The notes under the pieces: generated by a model
What the model saw: only the letters and a program-made list of their open reading frames with translations
Databases searched by the model: none
Told to the model about the DNA's origin: nothing
Made by a program: the position numbers and the translations under genes
Shown: piece by piece, positions 9,883 to 18,613 of the stretch
How the letters are laid out: every line of letters starts with the position of its first letter
How positions within the stretch are numbered: the first letter of the stretch is position 1
Source of the DNA: Providencia rettgeri
GTDB taxonomy: Bacteria; Pseudomonadota; Gammaproteobacteria; Enterobacterales; Enterobacteriaceae
Length of the DNA stretch: 64,000 nt
Direction of reading: 5' to 3'
Assembly: GCF_023205015.1 (NCBI RefSeq)
Contig: NZ_CP096258.1
Span: 1,426,001-1,490,000 of the forward strand

Positions 9883-9904
9883 AGAGGGCTATGCCCTCTT
9901 TTTG
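9883..9904 (+). terminator. Intrinsic terminator upstream of macA
   Basis: AGAGGGC-TAT-GCCCTCT followed by TTTTG, 160 bp after ybjD and 20 bp before macA. It ends ybjD transcription, or attenuates entry into macAB. Confidence 0.8.
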
Positions 9905-9924
9905 TTCATAGGAAGTAGGTAAAC

Positions 9925-11031
9925 ATGAAGGCAAAGCCTAAAAAAAAGTGGCCGATTTACTTGGTAATCATTATTTTTGCCCTAGTCACTGCTGGGTTTC
10001 TTTTTAATAGAGAAAAAGAAGCGGTTTTCCAAACTGTAGATGTCATACAGGGCGATTTAGACAAACAAGTACTGGCAACGGGAAAACTCGATGCAGTACG
10101 TAAAGTCGATGTAGGGGCTCAGGTGAGTGGGCAGTTACAAACACTGTATGTTAAAGAGGGCGATTATGTTAAAAAAGGTGACTTATTAGCGGTTATTGAC
10201 CCGAAAAAAGCCCAAAATGATGTTATTGAATCTGAAGCAACAACACGTGAACTCGAAGCCAATTTATCATTAGCTCAAGCAGAGCTTCGCCTTGCCCAAG
10301 TGACTTATCAACGTCATTTAAGCCTAGCAAAACAGCAGGCCGTTTCTCAGCAAGAACTTGATAAAGCGAAAACCGATGTAGAAGTAAAAAAAGCGCAAGT
10401 CGCCACTTATCAAGCTCAAATTAAGCGTAACCAAGCCACCCTAGATTCAGCAAAAACAAATCTAAAATATACGCAAATTACGGCACCAATGGATGGTATT
10501 GTCACCTTTATTAAAACACTACAGGGGCAGACGGTTATCGCTGCTCAGGAAGCTCCAACAATTTTAACCCTTGCGGATTTGGACACGATGCTCGTCAAAG
10601 CTGAAGTTTCTGAGGCCGATGTGATTTATTTGGAACCGGGCCAAGATGCCTCTTTTACCGTTTTAGGGGCTCCAGATAAAAAATTTGCTGGGCAATTAAA
10701 GGATATTTTACCGACACCTGAAAAAATTAATGATGCCATTTTCTATTATGCGCGTTTTGAGGTGCCTAACCCGCAACATTTGTTGAAATTACAAATGACT
10801 GCACAGGTCACCATTGAATTAGACTCACGTAAAAATGTGCTGTTACTGCCGCTATCTGCATTAGGCAATGAAATTTCACCACAAACCTATGAAGTGGATA
10901 TTCTGCAAGAGAATAAAGTCGAGAAAAAACAAGTTAAAATCGGTGGTCGAAACGATGTGTATGTGGAAATTACCAAAGGCCTTAATGAAGGCGATAAAGT
11001 GGTCATTGGGCACAGCGAGACGGAATACTAA
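9925..11031 (+). CDS. macA: Macrolide efflux periplasmic adaptor MacA
   Basis: A 368-residue membrane-fusion protein. A single N-terminal anchor (about residues 10-29) follows a Lys-rich start. Next come the split biotinyl-lipoyl domain (VGAQVSGQL and the later APMDGIVTFIKTLQGQTV), a long alpha-hairpin of about 100 residues rich in Ala, Gln and Lys, and the beta-barrel domain. MacA joins the MacB transporter to TolC for export of macrolides and other compounds. macB begins 3 bp after the stop. Confidence 0.94.
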   Translation: MKAKPKKKWPIYLVIIIFALVTAGFLFNREKEAVFQTVDVIQGDLDKQVLATGKLDAVRKVDVGAQVSGQLQTLYVKEGDYVKKGDLLAVIDPKKAQNDVIESEATTRELEANLSLAQAELRLAQVTYQRHLSLAKQQAVSQQELDKAKTDVEVKKAQVATYQAQIKRNQATLDSAKTNLKYTQITAPMDGIVTFIKTLQGQTVIAAQEAPTILTLADLDTMLVKAEVSEADVIYLEPGQDASFTVLGAPDKKFAGQLKDILPTPEKINDAIFYYARFEVPNPQHLLKLQMTAQVTIELDSRKNVLLLPLSALGNEISPQTYEVDILQENKVEKKQVKIGGRNDVYVEITKGLNEGDKVVIGHSETEY

Positions 11032-11033
11032 CT

Positions 11034-12977
11034 ATGTCTGCGTTAATTGATCTTCAAGGGATCACTCGCCGCTATGGGGAAGGTGAAAACCAAGTTACAG
11101 TCTTAAAAAGTGTCTCACTACAAATTAATGCAGGTGAGATGGTGGCGATTATTGGCGCTTCGGGCTCAGGTAAATCCACACTCATGAATATTATTGGGTG
11201 CCTAGATAAACCAACAGAAGGGAATTATTGCATTGATGGCCAAAGCGTCGCAACGTTAGATAATGACCAATTGGCAGAACTGCGCCGAGAACATTTTGGC
11301 TTTATTTTTCAACGTTACCATTTACTGAGTCATTTAAGTGCGGAACAAAATGTTGAGGTACCTGCGGTATATGCAGGGGCGGGTAAGAACCAACGTCGTG
11401 AGCGAGCAGCCCAGTTATTACAGCGTCTAGGGCTAGGGGAGCGCGTGGATTATCGTCCAAGTCAGTTGTCTGGTGGGCAACAACAGCGCGTGAGTATTGC
11501 TCGCGCTCTTATGAATGGTGGGCAGATAATTCTCGCGGATGAGCCAACAGGAGCGCTGGATAGCCATTCGGGAGAAGAGGTCATGAATATTTTAAAAGAC
11601 CTTTGTGCCCAAGGACATACAGTGATCATTGTCACGCATGACCCTGAAATAGCTCAGCAAGCAGAACGTATCGTAGAAATTAAAGATGGCGAGATTTTGA
11701 ATGACTCAGGTAGCAAAACCACAACACGAACAAATTCATTACCAAAAGCCCCTGCAAGAAAACTGACATTAAACCAAATGTATGGTCGGTTTAGCGAGGC
11801 TTTGTTAATGGCTTGGCGTGCCATGGTCGTTAATAAGATGCGTACATTGCTAACGATGCTTGGGATTATCATTGGTATTGCGTCGGTGGTATCCATAATG
11901 GTGATCGGTGATGCCGCGCAAGGTATGGTCCTTAATGATATAAAATCAATCGGGACGAATACCATTTCAATTTATCCAGGGGAAGACTTTGGGTACGATG
12001 ATGCAAAAAATCGTCAGTCCTTGAGAGCCGCAGATATTGATGCATTAGCAAAACAGCCTTATGTGCACGCGATTTCTGGCGAACTCAACCACTCTACACG
12101 CTTAAGAAAAGGGAATGTTGACGCTTCGGCACAGCTCACCGGTGTTGGGCGGGATTATTTTAATGTTTATGCCTCTAAATTTTCAGAAGGTATGAGTTTC
12201 ACGCAAGATATGGTGGATAAGCGCGCACAAGTGGTGGTTATTGATGCCAATACTAAGCGCCGCTTTTTCCCTAAACAAGAACATGTTATTGGCGAAACTT
12301 TGCTCATTGGTAATATGCCTGTAACGATTATCGGTGTGCTTGAAGAGAAAAAATCGACTTTTGGTTCGAGTAAGTCACTATCGGTTTGGTTACCGGATAC
12401 CACAGTAAATAGTAAAATTCTGAACCGTCCATACTATGAGAGCTTTGTTGTTAGGGTGAAAGACGGTTACGATGCGAAAACGGTAGAACAGCAACTGACC
12501 CGCTTACTCACGTTGCGCCATGGTAAAAAGGATATTTTCACCTATAACCTCGATACCTTTATTAAAACGGCAGAGAAAACAACCCAAACAATGCAGTTAT
12601 TTCTCACACTAGTGGCGGTTATTTCATTAGTGGTCGGAGGAATTGGTGTGATGAATATTATGTTAGTTTCCGTTACTGAAAGAACGCGAGAAATTGGTAT
12701 TCGAATGGCGGTAGGCGCTAGAACTAGCGATGTGATGCAGCAATTTCTTATCGAAGCCGTACTAGTCTGTTTGATAGGAGGGCTAATGGGTATTGGACTA
12801 TCGTATGGGATTAGCTTATTGGCTCAAATGGCGTTACCGGGCTGGACATTTTCTTTTGATCCCGTGGCGTTAGTCAGTGCTTTTGTGTGTTCAACGGCCA
12901 TTGGTATTATTTTTGGTTTTTTACCTGCTCGAAATGCGGCTCGCTTAAACCCAATTGATGCGTTGGCGAGGGAATAG
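11034..12977 (+). CDS. macB: Macrolide export ATP-binding/permease MacB
   Basis: A 647-residue half-transporter. The N-terminal ABC domain shows GASGSGKST, LSGGQQQRVSIARAL and ILADEPTGALD. After a linker near residue 235 come one helix (MRTLLTMLGIIIGIASVVSIM), a large periplasmic domain, and three C-terminal helices with the FtsX motif and closing LPARNAARLNPIDALARE. Two copies act with MacA and TolC. Length and context are as in E. coli; the E. coli neighbour ybjX is absent. Confidence 0.95.
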   Translation: MSALIDLQGITRRYGEGENQVTVLKSVSLQINAGEMVAIIGASGSGKSTLMNIIGCLDKPTEGNYCIDGQSVATLDNDQLAELRREHFGFIFQRYHLLSHLSAEQNVEVPAVYAGAGKNQRRERAAQLLQRLGLGERVDYRPSQLSGGQQQRVSIARALMNGGQIILADEPTGALDSHSGEEVMNILKDLCAQGHTVIIVTHDPEIAQQAERIVEIKDGEILNDSGSKTTTRTNSLPKAPARKLTLNQMYGRFSEALLMAWRAMVVNKMRTLLTMLGIIIGIASVVSIMVIGDAAQGMVLNDIKSIGTNTISIYPGEDFGYDDAKNRQSLRAADIDALAKQPYVHAISGELNHSTRLRKGNVDASAQLTGVGRDYFNVYASKFSEGMSFTQDMVDKRAQVVVIDANTKRRFFPKQEHVIGETLLIGNMPVTIIGVLEEKKSTFGSSKSLSVWLPDTTVNSKILNRPYYESFVVRVKDGYDAKTVEQQLTRLLTLRHGKKDIFTYNLDTFIKTAEKTTQTMQLFLTLVAVISLVVGGIGVMNIMLVSVTERTREIGIRMAVGARTSDVMQQFLIEAVLVCLIGGLMGIGLSYGISLLAQMALPGWTFSFDPVALVSAFVCSTAIGIIFGFLPARNAARLNPIDALARE

Positions 12978-13097
12978 TATACAGCTTAATTATTTATGAG
13001 CTAAATGTTCGTTGGGTATCTTCTGCATCATAGGATTTGATGCAGAAGATGAGAGAAGATATTAAATGCTAACTTGAAGAAATATCTACTCAAGAGT

Positions 13098-13116
13098 AGT
13101 TCCATTTATTGGAACT
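13098..13116. promoter_or_regulatory. Palindromic operator candidate, distal copy
   Basis: AGTTCCATTTATTGGAACT: perfect 7-bp arms around a 5-bp A/T spacer. IclR-family regulators commonly bind TGGAA/TTCCA inverted repeats, and such a regulator is encoded in this operon. A further half-site AGTTCC follows at 13118. Confidence 0.6.
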
Positions 13117-13312
13117 GAGTTCCTCAATTAAATTCTGCTAATTAAATACGTTATTTTTAACTCCTTAATTTTCTAATAATATTTTTTTTAATCTATATAT
13201 TCCCTCGTTTCTTAAAATATTTCATAATAAAAAACTGTCTGAAAAGATAAATTCTGCTTGCGAATTGGTATCGATCATGGATATGATTTGCCCTGTAGAA
13301 TAAATGAAACCT

Positions 13313-13331
13313 AGTTCCATATAATGGAACT
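13313..13331. promoter_or_regulatory. Palindromic operator candidate, proximal copy
   Basis: AGTTCCATATAATGGAACT, with the same arms and spacer length as the copy at 13098 and only the A/T spacer differing. It lies 55 bp before the permease start, where it would overlap or follow the promoter. The spacer and arm also contain a TATAAT hexamer, so the site may cover the -10 element. Confidence 0.65.
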
Positions 13332-13385
13332 TATAATAAAGCCAGTAAAAAAACTAAGCAAAGACAACCACACAGTAGGTGCAAT

Positions 13386-14732
13386 ATGGCGAATAAAGCA
13401 GGTGAAGATTATTCTTTGGCTCGGGTGCCTCAAAGTGCTCGTAGGCCGTTTTATGAAGTGTTAATTCTACGAATAGGTGCACTAGCTTGTGTTTCACAAG
13501 TTATGCTAGGTGCGGCTCTTGGTTATGGGTTAACTTTTTGGCAGGCGTTTTGGGCAACAATGCTTGGCTCTGTAATTTTACAGGTTGTCAGCTGGGGGCT
13601 TGGAGCGGCTGCATGCCGTGAAGGAATGTCGATCAGCCTACTGTCTCGGTGGGCGGGTTTTGGTAAGTTAGGCTCAGCTCTCATTGGTGGCGCGATTGCT
13701 ATCTCCTTAATGGGCTGGTTTGGCGTACAAAATGGTTTCTTTGCGGATGGAATGTATAAAGCGACTAATGTGCTAACACCAGGGACTTGGTCACTTATTA
13801 CAGGTATTGCGGTGACGGTTATAACAGTATATGGGTATCGATTTTTATCTATTACTGCCAATATCTCAACGCCGCTATTTTTATTCGCGTTAGGCTGGGC
13901 GACATATAATTTATTATCAGGTCAAGATATTGGTACGCTTATCAATGACACTGAACCCGCCGGGCCATTAATGACTATGCCTGCGGCCATTACAATGGTT
14001 GCTGGCGGTTTTATTATTGCAGCCGTCACAACACCCGATATCAGCCGCTTTATGAAAGGGCCTAAAGATGTGTTTTGGATGACGCTCATTGGCACATTTT
14101 TTGGTGAGTTACTGGTCAATATGATAGCTGTATTGATGGCGTTATCATTACGGACGAGTCAAGTATTTGATTTAATGATGGCACTGACGGGCCTATTAGG
14201 CGCATCGATTGTTATCTTTTCGACAATAAAAATGAATGATATCAATCTGTATTCATCGTCGTTAGGTTTTTCAACACTGTTAAATGCCATCTTTAATAAG
14301 CGTTTTGATCGTCGTTATTTAACTTGGGTGATTGGCATTTTTGGGACTATCGCTTCAATGTTAGGGATCTTAGATAACTTTATTGGATTCTTGATCTATT
14401 TAGGAATAGCGATCCCACCTGTCGCAGGGATTATGGTTGTTGATTATTATCTGTTAAAACGTGACCGTAAAGAGTTAGATCTCACTCGAGAGCAAGGAAT
14501 ATTACCGCCGAGCTGTGAAGCATATAACCCTGTAACACTAATCGTGTGGGTCATTGCAGTGCTGGTTGGGTGGGGGACATCAGAGTTAGGTCCACTGCAC
14601 GCTGACTATGGCATTCCTGCACTTAACTCTTTAATTACTGGCGCGGTCGCTTATTGGATAGGAATGCGCTGGCAGGCGAAAGCCAAAGGTGTTGAAACGG
14701 TACACTTTCGCAAAGTGTCTCATTTAGATTAA
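13386..14732 (+). CDS. NCS1-family (CodB-like) nucleobase permease
   Basis: A 448-residue inner-membrane protein with about twelve hydrophobic helices. The N-terminus (YSLARVPQSARRPFYEVL), GWFGVQNGFFADG, the TTPDISRFMKGPKDVF segment and late IAIPPVAGIMVVDYYLLKR are typical of the cytosine/purine/hydantoin permease family. It is first of a gene set with a nitrilase-family hydrolase, an IclR regulator and a DUF1177 protein, so it probably imports the nitrogenous substrate which those enzymes handle. The substrate cannot be read from sequence. Confidence 0.85.
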   Translation: MANKAGEDYSLARVPQSARRPFYEVLILRIGALACVSQVMLGAALGYGLTFWQAFWATMLGSVILQVVSWGLGAAACREGMSISLLSRWAGFGKLGSALIGGAIAISLMGWFGVQNGFFADGMYKATNVLTPGTWSLITGIAVTVITVYGYRFLSITANISTPLFLFALGWATYNLLSGQDIGTLINDTEPAGPLMTMPAAITMVAGGFIIAAVTTPDISRFMKGPKDVFWMTLIGTFFGELLVNMIAVLMALSLRTSQVFDLMMALTGLLGASIVIFSTIKMNDINLYSSSLGFSTLLNAIFNKRFDRRYLTWVIGIFGTIASMLGILDNFIGFLIYLGIAIPPVAGIMVVDYYLLKRDRKELDLTREQGILPPSCEAYNPVTLIVWVIAVLVGWGTSELGPLHADYGIPALNSLITGAVAYWIGMRWQAKAKGVETVHFRKVSHLD

Positions 14733-14742
14733 GGATTAAACC

Positions 14743-15576
14743 ATGTCAGGTACAAAAGTTAAAGTTGCTCTGGCTCAGTTTGATTCAGAACTTGGCAATA
14801 AAACAAATAATTTGCAACGTATGGCACAGTTGTGCCAGCAAGCTGCGGATTCAGGGGCAAAATTGATTTGTTTCCCTGAACTGGCGACAACGGGTTACCG
14901 TGGTGACTTGTTGACTACCAAGTTGTGGGATTTAAGCGATTCCATCGGAAGTGAAACTTATACGTTATTTAGCGAACTTGCTACTCGTTTAAATATCACC
15001 ATTGTTAGCGGTTTTGTTGAACGCGGTGAATATTTAGGTGATATCTATAACTCTGTCGGTGTTTGGAACCCTGGGTGTGATGGTATTAGTGGCGTTTTTC
15101 GTAAAGTTCATGCCTTTGGTATAGAGAAACAGTGGTTTGGACGAGGTGATAGTTTCCCTGTGTTTGAAACCCCCATTGGTAAAATCGGTGTCATGATTTG
15201 TTATGACATGGGTTTTCCTGAAGTCGCACGAATTTTAACATTACAAGGCGCGGAATTATTATTAGCGCCTTCAGCTTGGTGTGTTCAAGACCGAGATGTC
15301 TGGGATATTAACAGCGCCTGTCGAGCATTAGAAAATGGAACCCACTTACTTGCAGTGAACCGTTGGGGTTATGAAGAAGACCTGCATTTATTTGGTGGTA
15401 GCAAGCTTTTAGGTCCTCGCGGCCAAGTACTTTGTGAAGCGGGCTGTGAAGGTGAGGAGCTATTAATCGGCGAGGTTGATTTTTTAAACCAAGCCCATAC
15501 GCGCTTAAATGTGCCTTATCTGCGAGACAGAAAGCCACAAAGTTATCGTGTATTAACCCAAGGTTTAGGGTCATGA
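14743..15576 (+). CDS. Nitrilase-superfamily carbon-nitrogen hydrolase
   Basis: A 277-residue hydrolase of the C-N hydrolase fold. The catalytic triad is visible: Glu46 in CFPELATTGY, Lys121 in FRKVHAFG and Cys153 in MICYDMGFPE. It is expected to cleave an amide, N-carbamoyl or nitrile bond in the cytoplasm. It starts 10 bp after the permease gene and its stop overlaps the start of the IclR gene (ATGA), which implies one transcript and coupled translation. N-carbamoyl amino acid and omega-amidase branches are both possible. Confidence 0.88.
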   Translation: MSGTKVKVALAQFDSELGNKTNNLQRMAQLCQQAADSGAKLICFPELATTGYRGDLLTTKLWDLSDSIGSETYTLFSELATRLNITIVSGFVERGEYLGDIYNSVGVWNPGCDGISGVFRKVHAFGIEKQWFGRGDSFPVFETPIGKIGVMICYDMGFPEVARILTLQGAELLLAPSAWCVQDRDVWDINSACRALENGTHLLAVNRWGYEEDLHLFGGSKLLGPRGQVLCEAGCEGEELLIGEVDFLNQAHTRLNVPYLRDRKPQSYRVLTQGLGS

Positions 15577-16331
15577 GTATTTTATCTAGCGTTGTTGATG
15601 TTTACCAATTATTCCTGCGTTCAGGGAATGAGCTGACGGTAACAACATTAGTTAATGAGTTAGGTATGCCTAAAAGTTCTGCTTCTCGTCTATTAAAGCA
15701 AATGGCTGAGCTTGGGTTACTTGAAAAGAAAAACAATGCACCGATATATCGCCCGGGTTTGCTGATTATGGAATTAGCGCATCGGGCCAGAGGAATGAAT
15801 CCATTAATCGATATGATGCTTGAAGCACTTGATGAACTTGCGAAAGATAGCGGGTTTACCAGTTATGTGTCGGCACTTGATGATGATATGGTTCGTGTCG
15901 TTCATGCGCGCTTTGGTAATAGCATGCTGCAAGTGATCACTCAGCCGGGTACGCGGTTACCCATATTGGGGACTTCAACAGGGCGTGCGTTATTAGCAAG
16001 GTTATCGCCAAATGAACGGTCAAAAATTATTGAACGTGAACTAAAAGAAGAGAAAGCACGAGTTAAATTAGTTGAGCGTTTGGACCTCGTGGCTGAGCGT
16101 GGCTGGGAATTTTCGACGGATGAATCTGTTGCTGGCGTCGCGTCAATATCAAGCACGGTTTTCGACCCAGCGCAAAATACGTTGTATGCCTTGTGCTTAA
16201 GTTTACCTGCAACACAAATGAATGATGAGGTCAAAGCACAGTTATCTATAAGTCTTTGCCATAAAGCCGCCTATCTTGGTTGTATGGTGGGTGACCCATA
16301 TTGGTTGCAAAAAAGCATAAATAAGTCATAA
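15573..16331 (+). CDS. IclR-family transcriptional regulator
   Basis: A 252-residue regulator: an N-terminal winged helix (about residues 1-65, with TVTTLVNELGMPKSSASRLLKQMAE forming the helix-turn-helix) followed by an IclR effector domain that includes GTRLPILGTSTGRALLA and SVAGVASISSTVFD. It overlaps the hydrolase gene by 4 bp, so it is a local regulator of the operon. Its likely targets are the palindromes at 13098 and 13313. The ligand is unknown, presumably the imported compound or a product. Confidence 0.88.
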   Translation: MSILSSVVDVYQLFLRSGNELTVTTLVNELGMPKSSASRLLKQMAELGLLEKKNNAPIYRPGLLIMELAHRARGMNPLIDMMLEALDELAKDSGFTSYVSALDDDMVRVVHARFGNSMLQVITQPGTRLPILGTSTGRALLARLSPNERSKIIERELKEEKARVKLVERLDLVAERGWEFSTDESVAGVASISSTVFDPAQNTLYALCLSLPATQMNDEVKAQLSISLCHKAAYLGCMVGDPYWLQKSINKS

Positions 16332-16567
16332 GCTGATTTTGTTCATAAAAGTAAACAGTAGTAAGAAGTAGGTAGTAGAAGTAAGCAGTAAATTATAAAT
16401 ATTTATATTATGAGTATTTTAAGTGCGTGAATACGCCTTCATCAGGAAAAATGGGGCCTCGATTACGTGAGGTTTCATCTAGAGCGAAATGGGGTTAACT
16501 CGCTATTTTAGGCGAGTTAACCCCTGAGTAGCTCTTCACTCCCATAAAAAAAATTAAAGGAAGTACA
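16332..16567. other. Spacer with low-complexity repeats before the DUF1177 gene
   Basis: A purine-rich stretch at about 16346-16392 repeats AGTA-containing words (AGTAAACAGTAGTAAG, then AGTAGGTAGTAGAAGTAAG). It is followed by a long perfect hairpin, listed separately, and the ribosome site AAAGGAAG ahead of the DUF1177 start. Confidence 0.6.
16491..16524. repeat. 13-bp perfect inverted repeat
   Basis: GGGGTTAACTCGC and GCGAGTTAACCCC flank the loop TATTTTAG. The stem is long and GC-rich for this AT-rich region. No T-tract follows on the plus strand, so it is not a standard terminator; it may be an operator, a processing hairpin or a mobile-palindrome relic. Confidence 0.7.
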
Positions 16568-17506
16568 ATGAGTCTAAAACAAACTCTTTGCGTATATGAG
16601 CTAATCGATTGCGCTAGTGTTAAAGGTGAAGACATTGTTGCATTGTTCCAAGATTTTCCACACATTGAAGTTATATCTAAAACGGTTAAGGATCATAAAG
16701 GGCAAAGTGATTTTGTTCGCATCCTTATTCCAGGAACACAAGGTAAATCACAACATAAAGAAGCTCCGACACTCGGGATCATTGGGCGCTTAGGTGGAAT
16801 AGGCGCCAGGCCTTCTCGTATTGGTGTTGTTTCTGATGCAGATGGTGCGATTGCCGCACTTGCAACAGCGCTTAAATTGGCACAAATGCATGAAAAGGGT
16901 GACCGATTACTCGGTGATGTGGTGATCACGACCCATATCTGCCCAAATGCGCCAACACGCCCGCACACGCCTGTTGATTTCATGGATTCACCTCTTGATG
17001 ATGCCACGATGAATCAACATGAGGCGATCCCAGAAGCGGATGCTATTTTGTCAGTAGATACCACGAAGGGAAATCGTTTACTTAATCATAAAGGGTATGC
17101 GCTATCGCCAACGGTAAAAAATGGTTATATTTTACCGGTATCAGAGGATTTAATTCGCTTGATGGAGTGGAGTAGTGGTCAAAAAGCAGTGACATTCCCA
17201 CTATCAATTCAAGATATCACGCCATATGGTAATGGCCTACATCACATCAACAGTATATTACAACCTGCAGTATCTACGTCTGCACCCGTGGTTGGTGTCG
17301 CTATCTGTACAGAGACCGTGGTGCCAGGTTGCTCTACAGGGGCTAGTCATGAAGTTGATATTGCGAGTACTGTGAAATTTATGATAGAAGTTGCGAAAGA
17401 GTTTACCGCGAATCAGTGTGCATTTTATGATGTTGAACAATATACATTATTAACGGCACTGTATGGTGATATGCGTCACCTACAAACCGCGGGTAATCGT
17501 ACTTAG
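16568..17506 (+). CDS. DUF1177 domain-containing protein
   Basis: A 312-residue soluble protein that I recognise as DUF1177, a family without an assigned function. Notable conserved-looking stretches are GRLGGIGARPSRIGVVSDADGA (about residues 77-98), ICPNAPTRPHTPVDFMDSP, DAILSVDTTKGN and VVPGCSTGASHEVDI; the His, Asp and Cys residues there could form a metal or catalytic site. It follows the IclR gene after 236 bp and may have its own promoter. Context suggests an enzyme acting on the same compound as the hydrolase. Confidence 0.75.
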   Translation: MSLKQTLCVYELIDCASVKGEDIVALFQDFPHIEVISKTVKDHKGQSDFVRILIPGTQGKSQHKEAPTLGIIGRLGGIGARPSRIGVVSDADGAIAALATALKLAQMHEKGDRLLGDVVITTHICPNAPTRPHTPVDFMDSPLDDATMNQHEAIPEADAILSVDTTKGNRLLNHKGYALSPTVKNGYILPVSEDLIRLMEWSSGQKAVTFPLSIQDITPYGNGLHHINSILQPAVSTSAPVVGVAICTETVVPGCSTGASHEVDIASTVKFMIEVAKEFTANQCAFYDVEQYTLLTALYGDMRHLQTAGNRT

Positions 17507-17523
17507 TCATTGCAGAGAATAGC

Positions 17524-17571
17524 CACAGTTAATTATTGTACTAATCAATGTAATTGAAATAATTAACTGTG
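17524..17571. terminator. Convergent terminator-like palindrome
   Basis: CACAGTTAATTATT and AATAATTAACTGTG pair over 14 bp around a 20-base loop, between the DUF1177 gene (plus) and cspD (minus). The stem is AT-rich and the flanking T-runs are poor, so its strength is uncertain. Confidence 0.55.
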
Positions 17572-17588
17572 CTCTATTGAGTATAAGC

Positions 17589-17831
17589 TTAGCTCGATTC
17601 GCTGCTATTAGCGGAATTGTCTTCAACTCCAATAGGGATAATAAGCTCAGCGTGGTTGCCTTTGGGCCCAATAGTTAAACTGAACTGAACTTTTTGGCCT
17701 GCTTTTAGTGTCCTGTAACCGTCCATTTGGATGCAGGAATAATGTGCAAAAATATCTTCTCCGCCATCAGCTGGGCAAATAAAGCCGAAGCCTTTTGCGT
17801 TATTGAACCACTTAACGATACCTGTCTCCAT
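17589..17831 (-). CDS. cspD: Cold-shock-like protein CspD
   Basis: An 80-residue cold-shock domain protein: METGIVKWFNNAKGFGFICPADG carries RNP1 (KGFGFI) and DIFAHYSC stands in the RNP2 position. The acidic tail VGVEDNSANSSESS-like end is longer than in E. coli. In E. coli CspD is a stationary-phase DNA-replication inhibitor. Position divergent from clpS, as in E. coli, supports cspD and not another csp gene. Its upstream region carries a tandem 18-bp repeat. Confidence 0.93.
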   Translation of the reverse strand: METGIVKWFNNAKGFGFICPADGGEDIFAHYSCIQMDGYRTLKAGQKVQFSLTIGPKGNHAELIIPIGVEDNSANSSESS

Positions 17832-18261
17832 ATTTCATCCTTCAAATTTACCAATATTTGCGTTTAGAACTATGTCTGCGTTTAGAACTATGTTTGCGTT
17901 TAGAATAATATATAAAAAAACATACGAGAGATAAGTATAAATACTGTATCGTTTGTTCGTAAAACATACTGTAATAAATTGCCTTCTAAGGTCAAGAGGT
18001 GAGGTTCAGGAATTAGTGTAAAGTGTTAAGAATTCTCTAATCAATAACGCTCATTTTTTGTAATATTTGATATGGCTCACAGATTGCTAATCATGGAAGC
18101 AAAGATGATTCCCATGCTACACTGTCATTTGATGCAATATAAACAAAAAATATCATAGTTACTAAATGGTATAGTTTTATGACGCTATCAATATGATTGA
18201 TAGAAATCGTTGATAATAAAGACTATGCTTAAATTGAAGTTAAATACTGAGCAAGAAAGTA
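17832..18261. other. Divergent intergenic region cspD / clpS
   Basis: 430 bp of AT-rich sequence with the cspD and clpS promoters. Apart from the 18-bp tandem repeat next to cspD, listed separately, I see no RNA gene or clear operator. Confidence 0.6.
17857..17910. repeat. 18-bp tandem repeat upstream of cspD, three copies
   Basis: Unit TTTGCGTTTAGAACTATG at 17857; the second copy differs at one base (TCTGCG) and the third diverges in its last five bases. It lies 26 bp ahead of the cspD start, inside the expected 5' leader or promoter of cspD. Confidence 0.9.
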
Positions 18262-18582
18262 ATGAGTGATTTTCTAGGCACATTTAAAACTGACGTCGTT
18301 TTTAAAGATGAAATAGAGCAAACCTTACAGCCGCCATCGATGTATAAGGTGCTATTAAATAATGACGATTACACGCCGATGGATTTTGTTGTTGAAGTGT
18401 TACAAAAATACTTTTCTTTTGATGAAGAACGCGCTACACAGATAATGTTAGATGTCCATATTCAAGGAAAGGGAGTTTGTGGAATTTTTACTGCAGAGGT
18501 TGCTGAAACTAAAGCGGCGCAAGTCAATATTTTTGCTCGTGAACATGAGTACCCTTTGCTTTGCACTATAGAGAAAGTCTAA
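18262..18582 (+). CDS. clpS: ATP-dependent Clp protease adaptor ClpS
   Basis: A 106-residue adaptor that delivers N-degron substrates to ClpAP. The core PPSMYKVLLNNDDYTPMDFVVEVL matches the family, including the ND-Y-T-M pocket residues that hold the N-terminal residue, and HIQGKGVCGIFTAEVAETK contains the second pocket wall. The N-terminal 25 residues, which enter ClpA, are unlike E. coli, as is normal. clpA follows after about 30 bp. Confidence 0.95.
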   Translation: MSDFLGTFKTDVVFKDEIEQTLQPPSMYKVLLNNDDYTPMDFVVEVLQKYFSFDEERATQIMLDVHIQGKGVCGIFTAEVAETKAAQVNIFAREHEYPLLCTIEKV

Positions 18583-18613
18583 CTTGGCTTAATATCAATT
18601 TTGGGAGGTGCTT

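Larger units (their letters stand above)
12978..13385. other. Upstream region of the permease-hydrolase operon
   Basis: About 400 bp of AT-rich sequence between macB and the CodB-like permease gene. It holds two copies of a perfect palindrome, listed separately, and presumably the operon promoter. No coding sequence or RNA gene was seen. Confidence 0.7.
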
